DNA of 64,000 nt from Geopseudomonas sagittaria (lineage in GTDB: Bacteria; Pseudomonadota; Gammaproteobacteria; Pseudomonadales; Pseudomonadaceae). The DNA lies in assembly GCF_900115715.1 (NCBI RefSeq), contig NZ_FOXM01000003.1, forward strand, positions 332,105 through 396,104, read 5' to 3'. Numbering within the stretch: the stretch's first letter is position 1; each line of letters begins with the position of its first letter. Shown one piece after another: positions 32,300 through 43,656 of the stretch. Made by a program: the position numbers and the translations under genes. The notes beneath the pieces are model-generated. The model ran no database searches. It saw only the letters and a list, made by a program, of their open reading frames with translations, and was not told where the DNA came from.

Positions 32300-34321
32300 T
32301 CAGACCTCACGGCGGGGGCCACGGACGAGCGCGCCGGCGCCCCACCAGCCTCGCCGCGGCAGCTTGCGCCGCAGCTGCTTGAGCGCCCGGCGCAGCGCGG
32401 CGAGGTCGGCGGCCGTGCCGGCATAGCGCTGCCAGGCGAACCGCTGGGCAAAGGCGTCGATCTCCCGCGCCTGCGCCGGCAGCGCCGCGGCGGCCCGCGC
32501 GGCGAACGCCAGCGGCCCCTCGCCACCCTCGCGGCGCAGGCCATGGCGCGCCAGCAGGCGCTCGAAGCGCTGGTAGAGCCGCAGCAGCGGGTCATGCTCG
32601 CGCTGCCACGGCTTGAGCAGCAGCAAGGCCAGGCCGCCGAGCAGCAGCGCAGCCGCCGCGACCAGCAGCAGCGCCACCCGGCTGGCATCCACCTGGCCCA
32701 GCCAGCCTTTGAGCAGTTCGAGCTGCGCCTCGCCTTGGTAGCCGAGCACCTTGCGCTGCCAGGCATAGTTGAGACTGTCCCAGGACAGACGCAGCGAATT
32801 CAGCCAGGCGACATGCCGGTAACGGATCGGCGACAGCGCGGTCCCGGCGCGGAAGGCATCCTCGGCCGGCAGCGCCTGCTCCAGGCCCTGCTCGATGCGC
32901 TCGGGGGCGACCTGGAAGGTCGGGTCGACGCTGACCCAGCCACGCTCCGGCAGCCAGTACTCGACCCAAGCGTGGGCATCGAACTGGTGCACCAACACGT
33001 AGTTGCCGGCCGGATTCAGCTCGCCGCCCTGATAGCCGGCCACCACCCGCGCCGGAATGCCGGCCGCGCGCAGGACGAAGGTCATCGCCCCGGCATAGTG
33101 GGCACAGAAGCCCCGCCGGCTGTCGAACAGGAAGTGGTCGACGGTGTCGGCACCGGCCAGCGGCGGCTTGAGGGTGTAGAAGTACGCCTCGCGGGCAAAG
33201 TGGCCGAGCAGCTCGTCGACCAGCGCCTGCGGATTCTCGCCGTGGCGCTGGCGCAGCTGCGCCGCCCAGCGCCGCGCCCGCGGGTTGCCGTCGGCCGGCA
33301 GCTGCAGGGCGGCACCGAGGCGCGGACTGGCCTGCGGCTCGCGGCGGGCCTGCGGCCATGAGGTCACGTCGTAGAGCAGGCTCTGCTCCACCGGCCGGCG
33401 CCGCTGCAGACGGAAGTCGCCCATCTGCCGGGTCTGCTCCAGCTCCGTGCGCGCGGTATCCAGGGCGAACAGCCAGGGCTGGCCGCTCGGCTGCATGACG
33501 ATGCTGTAGGACAGCGCCGGCCCCTCCGCCTGCCAGTCCGGCTCGGTGCGCGGCGGCTCGGGCAGTTGCGACCAGCGCCGACCGTCGAATTGTTCGAAGG
33601 TCAGCGCGCGCCAGTAGAGCTCGGGGCGCGGCGGAATAGGTCCGTCGAAACTGGCCCGGAACGCCAGCGCCGAGGACTGGCTGAGTTCGGCGATGTCGCC
33701 CGGACTCATGCTCTCGGCCAGGCCGGTGGTGCCGCGCTCGCCCGGCATGGGCACCGACCACAGCGGCCCCAGCCGCGGGAACAGCAGAAACAGCACCAGC
33801 ATCAGCGGCACCGCCTGCAGCAGCAGGCTGGCGGCCAGGCGCAGGGTCGGCCAGGGCCGCTCGCTGAGGCCGCTCTGCTGCAGGCCGATCAACGCCGCCA
33901 GCAGGGCGGTCACCGGTAGCAGGCTGTACACCGCGGCCGGCAGGCTATCGTCGAACAGGTAGCTGGTGACCACCGCGAAGAAGCCGAGGAATACCAGCAC
34001 CAGGGCATCGCGGCGGGTCTTGAGTTCCACCAGCTTGAGCACGAAGGTGGCGATCAGCAGCGCCACCCCGGCATCCAGGCCGATCAGCGAACCGCGCGAG
34101 GCGTATACCCCCACCCCCGCCGCCAGCAGCATGAAGCCCTTGGTCACCCCACCGGGATAGCTGGTGCGCATGCGGAACACCTGGAAGCGCCAGGTGGCGC
34201 AGACCAGCCACAGACCCGTTATCCAGCCCGGCAGATGGGCCAGGTGCGGCAGGATCACCAGCGCCTGGGCCACCAGCAGCCAGAGCAGGCTGATGCGCGG
34301 AATCGCCGGCGAAGCCTTCAT
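32300..34321 (-). CDS. tgpA: TgpA: membrane protein with periplasmic transglutaminase-like domain
   Basis: This 673-residue protein has about six N-terminal transmembrane helices (DUF3488, residues 10-190), a periplasmic transglutaminase-like domain with a C406/H450/D466 triad (RGFCAHYAGAM, DAHAWVEYW, VSVDPTF), another helix near 556-577 and a cytoplasmic DUF4129 tail. P. aeruginosa TgpA is reported as essential. Its ATG overlaps the upstream DUF58 stop codon by four bases (ATGA), so the three genes moxR, DUF58 and tgpA form one coupled operon. Confidence 0.93.
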   Translation of the reverse strand: MKASPAIPRISLLWLLVAQALVILPHLAHLPGWITGLWLVCATWRFQVFRMRTSYPGGVTKGFMLLAAGVGVYASRGSLIGLDAGVALLIATFVLKLVELKTRRDALVLVFLGFFAVVTSYLFDDSLPAAVYSLLPVTALLAALIGLQQSGLSERPWPTLRLAASLLLQAVPLMLVLFLLFPRLGPLWSVPMPGERGTTGLAESMSPGDIAELSQSSALAFRASFDGPIPPRPELYWRALTFEQFDGRRWSQLPEPPRTEPDWQAEGPALSYSIVMQPSGQPWLFALDTARTELEQTRQMGDFRLQRRRPVEQSLLYDVTSWPQARREPQASPRLGAALQLPADGNPRARRWAAQLRQRHGENPQALVDELLGHFAREAYFYTLKPPLAGADTVDHFLFDSRRGFCAHYAGAMTFVLRAAGIPARVVAGYQGGELNPAGNYVLVHQFDAHAWVEYWLPERGWVSVDPTFQVAPERIEQGLEQALPAEDAFRAGTALSPIRYRHVAWLNSLRLSWDSLNYAWQRKVLGYQGEAQLELLKGWLGQVDASRVALLLVAAAALLLGGLALLLLKPWQREHDPLLRLYQRFERLLARHGLRREGGEGPLAFAARAAAALPAQAREIDAFAQRFAWQRYAGTAADLAALRRALKQLRRKLPRRGWWGAGALVRGPRREV

Positions 34322-35298
34322 CGACGGACCTCCGCAGGATTGGCCGGCAGGCCGAACAGCGCCAGCTCGCGCAGGCACAGCTCGCGCTGCAGCGCGCCGC
34401 TACCGGGTGCACGACTCACCCCCGGCAGGCGCAGGCCGAAGGGTTGCTCGTGACCGGCCAACTGGACGACCCAGTGGCAGAGCAGCGACAGGCGCGCTTC
34501 ACGATCGCCGCCGAGGCTGTCGAAGTCCAGCCACAGGTCATGCCCCTGCAGCTCGGCGAAGTCCTTGACCAGCAGCCCCTGGCCGCGCGACCAGGCCTTC
34601 CAGTGCAGACGCCGGCGCGAGTCGCCGCTCTGGTAGGGGCGCAGCCCCTGGAAGTCGTCGACGCCGCTGCGCGTGCTGGCCATCCCCGGCTCCTCGTCGT
34701 CCGCCACGCCGCCACCGGCAGGCGGCAGCTCGCCGCTCAGCGGGCGCGGATAGACCAGCGCCGCCAGATCCAGGTCGACCCAGCTCCAGGCCACCAACAG
34801 ACCGAGGGGAAAGCGGCTCTCGACCCGCAGGCGCGGCGCACGCAGCCAACCGCGCTGGCTGGCGGGCAGGAACAGCTCCATTTCGCTGCTGCCGTCGGCC
34901 TCGACCTCCACCGCCTGCAGCGGCGCCGGGGGCCAACCCAGGGCTATGCCGCGATGGGCACGCCCGTTGCTCTGCAGGCGCAGACGAAAACCGGCCTGCT
35001 CGCCGGCGAACACCGGCGGCGCCTCGCCCGCGGCCAGCACCAGGCCGGCCAGGTTGCGGTAGGTGTGCAGGATGGTGACCAGGCCCAGCGACAGCAGCAG
35101 GAAGGTCAGCCCGTAGGCCAGGCTGTTCTGGTAGTTGATCGCCGCCAGCAGCATCAGCAGCAGCGCCAGACCGAACATCAACCCCTGCGGGGTGGGCAGG
35201 ATGAAGATCCGCCGCTGGTCCAGACGCACCTGGCGGGCCGGCGGAATGCGCTTCTCCAGCCAGCGGTGCCAGCGCGTGGCAAACAGGCGGGCGGGCAT
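34318..35298 (-). CDS. DUF58 domain protein
   Basis: This 326-residue membrane protein has two N-terminal helices (GLMFGLALLLMLLAAI and GLTFLLLSLGLVTIL) and a cytoplasmic DUF58 region with the RPYQSGDSRRRLHWKAWSRGQGLLVKDF block, which is related to von Willebrand-type metal-binding modules. Such proteins accompany MoxR ATPases and are thought to be adaptors or substrates. The ATG at 35298 overlaps the moxR stop by one base. The ten earlier codons of the open frame lie inside moxR and are not needed. Confidence 0.9.
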   Translation of the reverse strand: MPARLFATRWHRWLEKRIPPARQVRLDQRRIFILPTPQGLMFGLALLLMLLAAINYQNSLAYGLTFLLLSLGLVTILHTYRNLAGLVLAAGEAPPVFAGEQAGFRLRLQSNGRAHRGIALGWPPAPLQAVEVEADGSSEMELFLPASQRGWLRAPRLRVESRFPLGLLVAWSWVDLDLAALVYPRPLSGELPPAGGGVADDEEPGMASTRSGVDDFQGLRPYQSGDSRRRLHWKAWSRGQGLLVKDFAELQGHDLWLDFDSLGGDREARLSLLCHWVVQLAGHEQPFGLRLPGVSRAPGSGALQRELCLRELALFGLPANPAEVRR

Positions 35299-36215
35299 CA
35301 GAACGGCGTCACTTCGCGCAGCAACCACTGCACCAGCGCACCGCCGCCGTGCCCGGCCGGATCGGCCTGGTCGCGCAGGCGATGGCCGGCCACCGACGGC
35401 AGCACCGCCTGCACGTCCTCGGGAATCACGTAGTCACGGCCGGCCAGCATCGCCCAGGCCCGCGCCGCGGCGAGCAGCGCCAGGCTGCCGCGCGGCGACA
35501 GGCCAAGGGCAAAGGCCGGCTGGGTACGGGTCGCCTCGGCCAGGCGCAGGACGTAGTCGATCACCGCATCGCTGGCATGCACGCCCGGCACCTCGGCCTG
35601 GATCCGCGCCAGCGCGGCGTGGTCGAGAATCGGTTCCAGACGCGGCAGCAGGTCGCGGCGCGCCTCGCCGAGCAGCAGTGCCTTCTCGGCACTGCGCGCC
35701 GGATAGCCGAGCGACACGCGCATCAGGAAGCGGTCGAGCTGCGACTCAGGCAGGGCGAAGGTGCCGCCCTGGCAGCTGGGGTTCTGCGTGGCGATGACGA
35801 AGAACGGCTCGGGCAGCGGCCGCGTGGCCCCCTCGATGGTCACCTGCCCCTCCTCCATCGCCTCGAGCAGGGCGCTTTGGCTTTTCGGGGTGGCGCGGTT
35901 GATTTCGTCGGCCAGCACCAGCTCGGCGAAGATCGGCCCCGGATGGAAGATGAACTGCCCGGTTTCCCGATTGAATACCGAGGTGCCGAGAATGTCACCG
36001 GGCAGCAGGTCGGAGGTGAACTGGATGCGCTGATAACTGAGGCCCAGCACCCTGGCCAGGGTATGGCTGAGGGTGGTCTTGCCCATCCCCGGCAGATCCT
36101 CCAGCAGCAGATGGCCACGCGCCAGCAGGCAGGCCAGGGCCAGGCGCACCTGCTTGTCCTTGCCGAGCAGAACCTGGTTGACGGCCGCCAGGCAGCTGTC
36201 CAGTTGGGTGCGCAT
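35298..36215 (-). CDS. MoxR-type AAA+ ATPase
   Basis: This 305-residue ATPase shows Walker A LEDLPGMGKTTLSH (residues 38-51), Walker B VLADEINRATPKSQSALLEAMEE, sensor 1 FFVIATQNP and the C-terminal lid with LSPRGSLALL. MoxR proteins act as chaperone-like ATPases for assembly of partner complexes; here the partners are the overlapping DUF58 and TgpA proteins. It is the first gene of the operon. Its upstream spacer carries a large palindrome. Confidence 0.93.
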   Translation of the reverse strand: MRTQLDSCLAAVNQVLLGKDKQVRLALACLLARGHLLLEDLPGMGKTTLSHTLARVLGLSYQRIQFTSDLLPGDILGTSVFNRETGQFIFHPGPIFAELVLADEINRATPKSQSALLEAMEEGQVTIEGATRPLPEPFFVIATQNPSCQGGTFALPESQLDRFLMRVSLGYPARSAEKALLLGEARRDLLPRLEPILDHAALARIQAEVPGVHASDAVIDYVLRLAEATRTQPAFALGLSPRGSLALLAAARAWAMLAGRDYVIPEDVQAVLPSVAGHRLRDQADPAGHGGGALVQWLLREVTPF

Positions 36216-36619
36216 GCGCGTACTCCCTTCGCGAAAAGCGCTGATCCTACTGGGCCAGCGCCGCGAGGCAAAGCGGAGCGACGCCGAATTGCCGGCGCGT
36301 CCACGCTTGCAGCAGGTTGCGGATCGCCCCGCAGGGCGAGCCGCCGCGGCCAGGCGGCAAAGACCGTGGTTTTATTGCGGGATATTACGAGACCGCAGCC
36401 CCCGTAACTCGGGGGCTGCGGCGCAGTGTCCCGCAATCGTCACATCCATCACGCAGCCTTGGCCCCGGCCCGACGCGTGGACCCACCGCGCCAGCATGGG
36501 GTAAGGTCGGGACGCGGTCGGTCCGCCCGGACCACCCACAACATATTGAACGCGCAGTCATTTTCCCCGGGAGTATGCGTATTCGGACAACAACAATCGA
36601 ACACTCGAGGGCATGCAAA
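36216..36619. other. Divergent spacer between moxR and the DapB-like gene
   Basis: About 400 bases without a supportable gene. It contains the 64-base structured palindrome at 36374-36437 and a smaller GGTCCG/CGGACC hairpin near 36520. I could not place a convincing promoter on either strand. Confidence 0.5.
36374..36437. repeat. Nested palindrome (outer 9-bp arms, inner 12-bp hairpin)
   Basis: ATTGCGGGA (36374-36382) and TCCCGCAAT (36429-36437) are perfect outer arms. Inside, CCGCAGCCCCCG (36393-36404) pairs with its complement at 36410-36421 around a five-base loop. There is no U-tract, so it is not an ordinary terminator. Confidence 0.7.
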
Positions 36620-37381
36620 TTGAAGGTTGGATTGATAGGTTTTGGACGCACAGGCAAGTCTGTCGCCTCCGTTCTGCTCGAAAGCGACGCCACTGCGCTG
36701 CAGTGGGTCATCCGCGGCTCGGCCAATCCCGAGCGCAAGTCGGCCGCCGACTGCCTGGGCGTGGTCTCCGACAATCCGGCGCTGATCTTCGGCTGCGACG
36801 AGATCGCCATGGACAGCCTGCTCGACCGCCACCCGGTCGACGTGATCATCGACTTCTCCAGCGCCGACGGCCTCGACCTGTATGCCCGCGCGGCGAGCCA
36901 GCGCGGCATCGCCATCATCAGCGCCATTTCCCAGTACCCCGAGGAGCGCGTCGCGCAACTGCGGGCAGTGGCCGAGCACACCCGGGTGCTCTGGTCGCCG
37001 AACATCACCATCGGCATCAACTTCCTGATCCTGGCGGCGAAGATCCTCAAGCAGATCGCTCCCGAGGCCGATATCGCCATCATCGAGGAGCACTTCGCAG
37101 CCAAGCCGGAAACCTCCGGCACCGCCCGGGTCATCGCCGAAACCCTCGACCAATGCAGCGACGACATCAAGTCGATCCGCGCCGGCGGCATCGTCGGCCG
37201 CCACGAGATCCTCTTCGGCTTTCCCTACCAGACCGTGCGCCTCAGCCACGAGTCCATCGCCCGCGAGGCCTTCGGCAATGGCGTGCTGTTCGCCGCCAAG
37301 AACCTGCTGGAGCGGGGCAACGGCTTCTACAGCATGCAGGACCTGATGGAGCCGTACGTCTACGAGCGCACGGACAACTGA
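36620..37381 (+). CDS. Dihydrodipicolinate reductase-like protein (DapB family)
   Basis: From a TTG at 36620 the 253-residue product starts MKVGLIGFGRTGKSVASVLL, a nucleotide-binding start of DapB type, and has IIEEHFAAKPETSGTARVIAETL, which corresponds to the DapB H..K..SGTA active-site region, with PETSGTA in place of the usual DAPSGTA. A GAGGG ribosome-binding site lies eight bases before the TTG. An ATG at 36575 would add 15 residues but its SD is only one base away. It may be a second reductase with another substrate. It precedes a P-type ATPase gene by 79 bases. Confidence 0.75.
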   Translation: MKVGLIGFGRTGKSVASVLLESDATALQWVIRGSANPERKSAADCLGVVSDNPALIFGCDEIAMDSLLDRHPVDVIIDFSSADGLDLYARAASQRGIAIISAISQYPEERVAQLRAVAEHTRVLWSPNITIGINFLILAAKILKQIAPEADIAIIEEHFAAKPETSGTARVIAETLDQCSDDIKSIRAGGIVGRHEILFGFPYQTVRLSHESIAREAFGNGVLFAAKNLLERGNGFYSMQDLMEPYVYERTDN

Positions 37382-37460
37382 AGCCCCATACTCGACTCTC
37401 GAGGCGCCGGCCGAGCGGCGGCCGCGCAGAGCATGACCCGCAGCAACCAGGAGAACAGCC

Positions 37461-40187
<2,727 letters not shown>

Positions 40188-40191
40188 GCGG

Positions 40192-40995
40192 TCACTGCTC
40201 CTGCACTTGCTCCTGCTGCTGGGGAATGACCTGCAGCTGGGCGTGCATCTGCTCCTGGCCGCCACCGCGACACATGCCACGTACCGGGCAGGCGTCGAGG
40301 TAGTCGAGGCCGACCGCCAGCTTGAGATGGCGCTCGGGACGGGCCAGCTGGTTGGTCACGTCGAAGCTGTACCAGGCGCCATCGAGCCAGACCTCCGCCC
40401 AGGCGTGGCTGACCAGCCGCTCGCTGCCCGCGGCGCACAGGTAGCCGGACACGTAGCGCGCCGGAATGCCCAGACTGCGCACGCAGGCGAGGAACACATG
40501 GGTGTGGTCCTGGCAGACCCCGGCGCCGAGGGCGAAGGCCTGCGCCGCGGTGGTCTCGACGCGGGTCGCACCGGGGGTGAACGGCATGCGCTGGTACAAC
40601 TGCGCCATCAGATCTATCAGCGCCGGGCGGTCGCGCTGTGCGCCGCAGACGCTGCGCGCAAATTCGCGCAGGGCGGCATCGGCCGCCGTCAGGGCGGTGC
40701 TGCGCAGGTAGGGCAGCGGCGAGCCCGGATCGTTCTCGCTCTCGCAGTCCTCGTCGATTTCCACATGGCCGTGGGCGTTGATGACGATGGCCTGATGGGG
40801 TTCATCGAGGGTCAGCACATGGAGGATGTTGCCGTGGCCGTCGCGCTGTCGATGGGCCGCCTGCGGCAGCTCAAGCGCCCAGTCGAGTACCCGCTGGCGC
40901 GGACTGTCCTGCGGCGTCAGACGCAGATACTGAATGCTGGCCCGCACCTGGTCCGCGTAGCGGTAGATGGTGTCGTGATGGATGGCAAGTTTCAT
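40192..40995 (-). CDS. Transglutaminase-like cysteine protease family protein
   Basis: This 267-residue protein has an N-terminal beta domain (bacterial transglutaminase-like N-terminal) and a C161/H197/D212 triad in GVCQDHTHVF, VSHAWAEVW and SFDVTNQ. It has no signal peptide, unlike TgpA. The C-terminus is Gln-rich (residues about 250-267). Its ATG overlaps the alpha-E gene stop by four bases. With the ATP-grasp and alpha-E genes it forms a module predicted to ligate and cleave peptides, with no experimentally known substrate that I can name. Confidence 0.9.
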   Translation of the reverse strand: MKLAIHHDTIYRYADQVRASIQYLRLTPQDSPRQRVLDWALELPQAAHRQRDGHGNILHVLTLDEPHQAIVINAHGHVEIDEDCESENDPGSPLPYLRSTALTAADAALREFARSVCGAQRDRPALIDLMAQLYQRMPFTPGATRVETTAAQAFALGAGVCQDHTHVFLACVRSLGIPARYVSGYLCAAGSERLVSHAWAEVWLDGAWYSFDVTNQLARPERHLKLAVGLDYLDACPVRGMCRGGGQEQMHAQLQVIPQQQEQVQEQ

Positions 40996-41936
40996 ACGGC
41001 CTCCAGATAGGCACTGTGGACGGCGCTGCCCAGCTGGCGCACCAGCAGGATGTAATCGTGAATCCAGGCCTGCAGCCCCTCCTCCAGCACCTCCTCGATG
41101 CCGGTGAAGCGCAGGCGCGCCTCCAGCTCGGCGGCCATGCGCTGGGCCGGGCGACCGTTGGTGCCGGGAATCTCGGCGAGGATCTGGCTCAGGGCCCCGA
41201 TGCAGGTGCGCAGCGAGCGCGGCACCTCGGGGCGCAGCAGCAGCAGCTCGGCCACCTGGGCGACCCGCGGCGAGCCGCGATACAGGGCGGCATGCGCCTC
41301 GTAGGCCGACAGCGCGCGCAGCAGCGCACTCCACTGGAAGTAGTCACGCGCCGAGGAGTCGCCCAGCGGCTCGTCGCCCATCAGCTGGTGGCGGGCATCG
41401 AGCAGGCGCAGGGTATTGTCCGCGCGCTCGATGAAGGTGCCGAGACGGATGAAGCGATAGGCGTTGCCGCGCATGATGGTGCCCTCGGTGGCACCGCGGA
41501 ACAGGTGCGAGCGCTCCTTGACCCACTCGCAGAAATGGCTGGCGCCGAAGTTCGCCGGCGACTGCGTGGCGATGTGGCGCATCTCCAGCCAGGTGGCGTT
41601 GATGTTCTCCCAGACGTCGGCGGTGATCCGCCCGCGCACCGCGTGGGCGTTGGCCCGCGCCGCACGCAGGCAGCTGTAGAGGCTCGCCGGATTGTCGGCG
41701 TCGAGGGCGAAGAAGTGCAGGATGCGCTCGGCGTCCAGCTCGCCATGGCGCTCCAGGTAGGCGTCCAGGGTGCCGGTGATCAGCAGCGGCATGGCCAGCT
41801 CTTCCAGGCCATCGCCGCGCCCGCCCTGCGGCATCAGCGACAGCGAATGGCTGACATCCAGCATCCGCGCCATGTTTTCCGCGCGCTCCAGATAGCGCGA
41901 CATCCAGTACAGATCGGCAGCAGTTCGACTCAGCAT
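40992..41936 (-). CDS. Alpha-E domain protein
   Basis: This 314-residue all-helical protein begins MLSRTAADLYWMSRYLERAENMARML, the hallmark of the alpha-E (DUF403/COG2307) family, and has a repeated FIRLGTFIERADNTLRLLDAR helix. The fold is of unknown function and occurs almost always next to the circularly permuted ATP-grasp and a transglutaminase, as here. Twelve bases separate it from the upstream gene. Confidence 0.93.
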   Translation of the reverse strand: MLSRTAADLYWMSRYLERAENMARMLDVSHSLSLMPQGGRGDGLEELAMPLLITGTLDAYLERHGELDAERILHFFALDADNPASLYSCLRAARANAHAVRGRITADVWENINATWLEMRHIATQSPANFGASHFCEWVKERSHLFRGATEGTIMRGNAYRFIRLGTFIERADNTLRLLDARHQLMGDEPLGDSSARDYFQWSALLRALSAYEAHAALYRGSPRVAQVAELLLLRPEVPRSLRTCIGALSQILAEIPGTNGRPAQRMAAELEARLRFTGIEEVLEEGLQAWIHDYILLVRQLGSAVHSAYLEAV

Positions 41937-41948
41937 GACGGTTCTCGC

Positions 41949-43388
41949 TCAGACTTCGCGGGATTCGGGGGCGGCGGTCGGTTCCTCGACCACCCAGGTG
42001 TCCTTGGTGCCGCCGCCCTGCGACGAGTTCACCACCAGCGAGCCCTCGCGCAGCGCCACGCGGGTCAGCCCGCCGGGGACCAGGCGTACCTCGCGCCCGG
42101 ACAGCACGAACGGACGCAGGTCGATGTGCCGCGGGGCCACGCCGCTGTCGACGAAGGTCGGGCAGGTCGACAAGCTGAGGGTCGGCTGGGCGATGTAGGC
42201 TGCCGGATTGGCCTTGAGGCGGGCGCGGAAGGTCTCGATCTCGGCCTGGCTGGCGGCCGGGCCGACCAGCATGCCGTAGCCGCCGGAGCCCTGGGTTTCC
42301 TTGACCACCAGCTGCTCGAGGTTGGCCAGCACGTGGGACAGCTCGGCCGGCTTGCGGCACTGCCAGGTCGGCACGTTGTGCAGGATCGGCTCTTCGTCCA
42401 GATAGAAGCGGATCATCTCCGGCACGTAGGGATAGATCGACTTGTCGTCAGCCACCCCGGTGCCGATGGCGTTGGCCAGCACCACGTTGCCCTTGCGGTA
42501 GGCCGCCAGCAGGCCGGGCACGCCGAGCATGGAGTCGGGATTGAAGGCCAGCGGATCGAGGAAGGCGTCGTCGATGCGCCGGTAGATCACGTCCACCGGC
42601 TGCGGGCCGGCGGTGGTGCGCATGTACACGCGCTCGTCGCGCACGAACAGGTCGGCGCCCTCCACCAGCTCGACGCCCATCTCGCGGGCGAGGAAGGCGT
42701 GCTCGAAGTAGGCGCTGTTGTAGCGGCCGGGGGTGAGCACCACCACGCTGGGGTGGTCCACCAGGCTGGAGCTCTTCAGGGTGTCCAGCAGCAGGTTCGG
42801 GTAGTGGTTGACCGGCGCGATGCGCTGCCCGGCGAACAGCTCGGGGAACAGGCGCATCATCATCTTGCGGTTTTCCAGCATGTAGGAAACGCCGCTGGGC
42901 GTGCGCAGGTTGTCTTCCAGCACGTAGTAGGTGCCGTCGCCGTCGCGCACCAGATCGACCCCGGCGATATGCGCGTAGAGATTGTGCGGCAGGTCGATGC
43001 CCTGCATCGCCAGCTGGTAGCCCTCGTTGGCCAGCACCTGCTCGGCCGGGACGATCCCGGCCTTGACGATGCGCTGGTCGTGATAGAGGTCGCTGAGGAA
43101 CATGTTCAGCGCGCGTACCCGCTGAATGCAGCCCTGCTCGATCGTGCGCCACTCGCTCGCCGGAATGCTGCGCGGGATGGTGTCGAAGGGAATCAGGCGC
43201 TCGGTGCCCTGATCGTCGCCATACAGGGTGAAGGTGATGCCTGCGCGATGGAACAGCAGGTCCGCCTCACGTCGGCGCTGCTCCAGCTGCTCGGCCGGCG
43301 TGGCGGCCAGCCAGCGGGCGAAGGTGCGATAGTGTGCCCGGCAATCGCCCTGGGCGTCGTACATCTCATCGTAAGTGCTGCGAACCAT
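41949..43388 (-). CDS. Circularly permuted type 2 ATP-grasp protein
   Basis: This 479-residue protein begins MVRSTYDEMYDAQGDCRAHY and has the COG2308 pattern: DLYHDQRIVKAGIVP, YVLEDNLRTPSGVSYMLENRKMM, VVLTPGRYNSAYFEHAFLAREMG, and the terminal RLVPGGLTRVA and SSQGGGTKDTWV motifs. ATP-grasp enzymes form carboxylate-amine or -thiol bonds with acyl-phosphate intermediates. This family is predicted to make a peptide or peptide-like bond, acting with the alpha-E and transglutaminase partners. The ATG at 43388 follows AGGGAG. Confidence 0.93.
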   Translation of the reverse strand: MVRSTYDEMYDAQGDCRAHYRTFARWLAATPAEQLEQRRREADLLFHRAGITFTLYGDDQGTERLIPFDTIPRSIPASEWRTIEQGCIQRVRALNMFLSDLYHDQRIVKAGIVPAEQVLANEGYQLAMQGIDLPHNLYAHIAGVDLVRDGDGTYYVLEDNLRTPSGVSYMLENRKMMMRLFPELFAGQRIAPVNHYPNLLLDTLKSSSLVDHPSVVVLTPGRYNSAYFEHAFLAREMGVELVEGADLFVRDERVYMRTTAGPQPVDVIYRRIDDAFLDPLAFNPDSMLGVPGLLAAYRKGNVVLANAIGTGVADDKSIYPYVPEMIRFYLDEEPILHNVPTWQCRKPAELSHVLANLEQLVVKETQGSGGYGMLVGPAASQAEIETFRARLKANPAAYIAQPTLSLSTCPTFVDSGVAPRHIDLRPFVLSGREVRLVPGGLTRVALREGSLVVNSSQGGGTKDTWVVEEPTAAPESREV

Positions 43389-43411
43389 GCTCGCGGGCTC
43401 CCTGTCTGTGC

Positions 43412-43435
43412 CTCTTGCCATGCATAATGCAAGAG
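43412..43435. promoter_or_regulatory. Inverted repeat just upstream of the ATP-grasp operon
   Basis: CTCTTGC (43412-43418) and GCAAGAG (43429-43435) are perfect arms around CATGCATAAT, 24-47 bases before the start codon. Upstream of it is an AT-rich TTATAA repeat (43446-43461). It could be an operator or a leader hairpin. Confidence 0.5.
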
Positions 43436-43619
43436 CCGCGCCATTCTTATAATTCCTTATAAATCATGCGCTTACACAAAAAAGCAGGCACCCCCGCGCC
43501 AAAATGGCGCGCGACACTCCTGCGCCACCGCGTGCACGCCTCAAAACAACGCAGATCAAGCAGCGCTCGCCGGAAGCGCGCCCTAAAGTCGGGCAGGGAA
43601 AACTCGGGAACGATGGAAC

Positions 43620-43656
43620 GTCCCTCCGTCGCAGCTCCTGCAACGACGGACGGGAC
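43620..43656. repeat. Hairpin next to the MITE-like element
   Basis: GTCCCTCCGTCG at 43620-43631 pairs with CGACGGACGGGAC at 43644-43656 with a single bulge. The stem abuts the left end of the element at 43656-43819. The rest of the 445-base spacer 43389-43833 holds no supportable gene. Confidence 0.6.

Noticed and set aside
40207..43427. Long plus-strand open frames (267 and 803 codons) antisense to the ATP-grasp operon
   Set aside because: They are shadows of high-GC coding sequence with low-complexity translations. The three minus-strand genes have clear motifs and overlaps.
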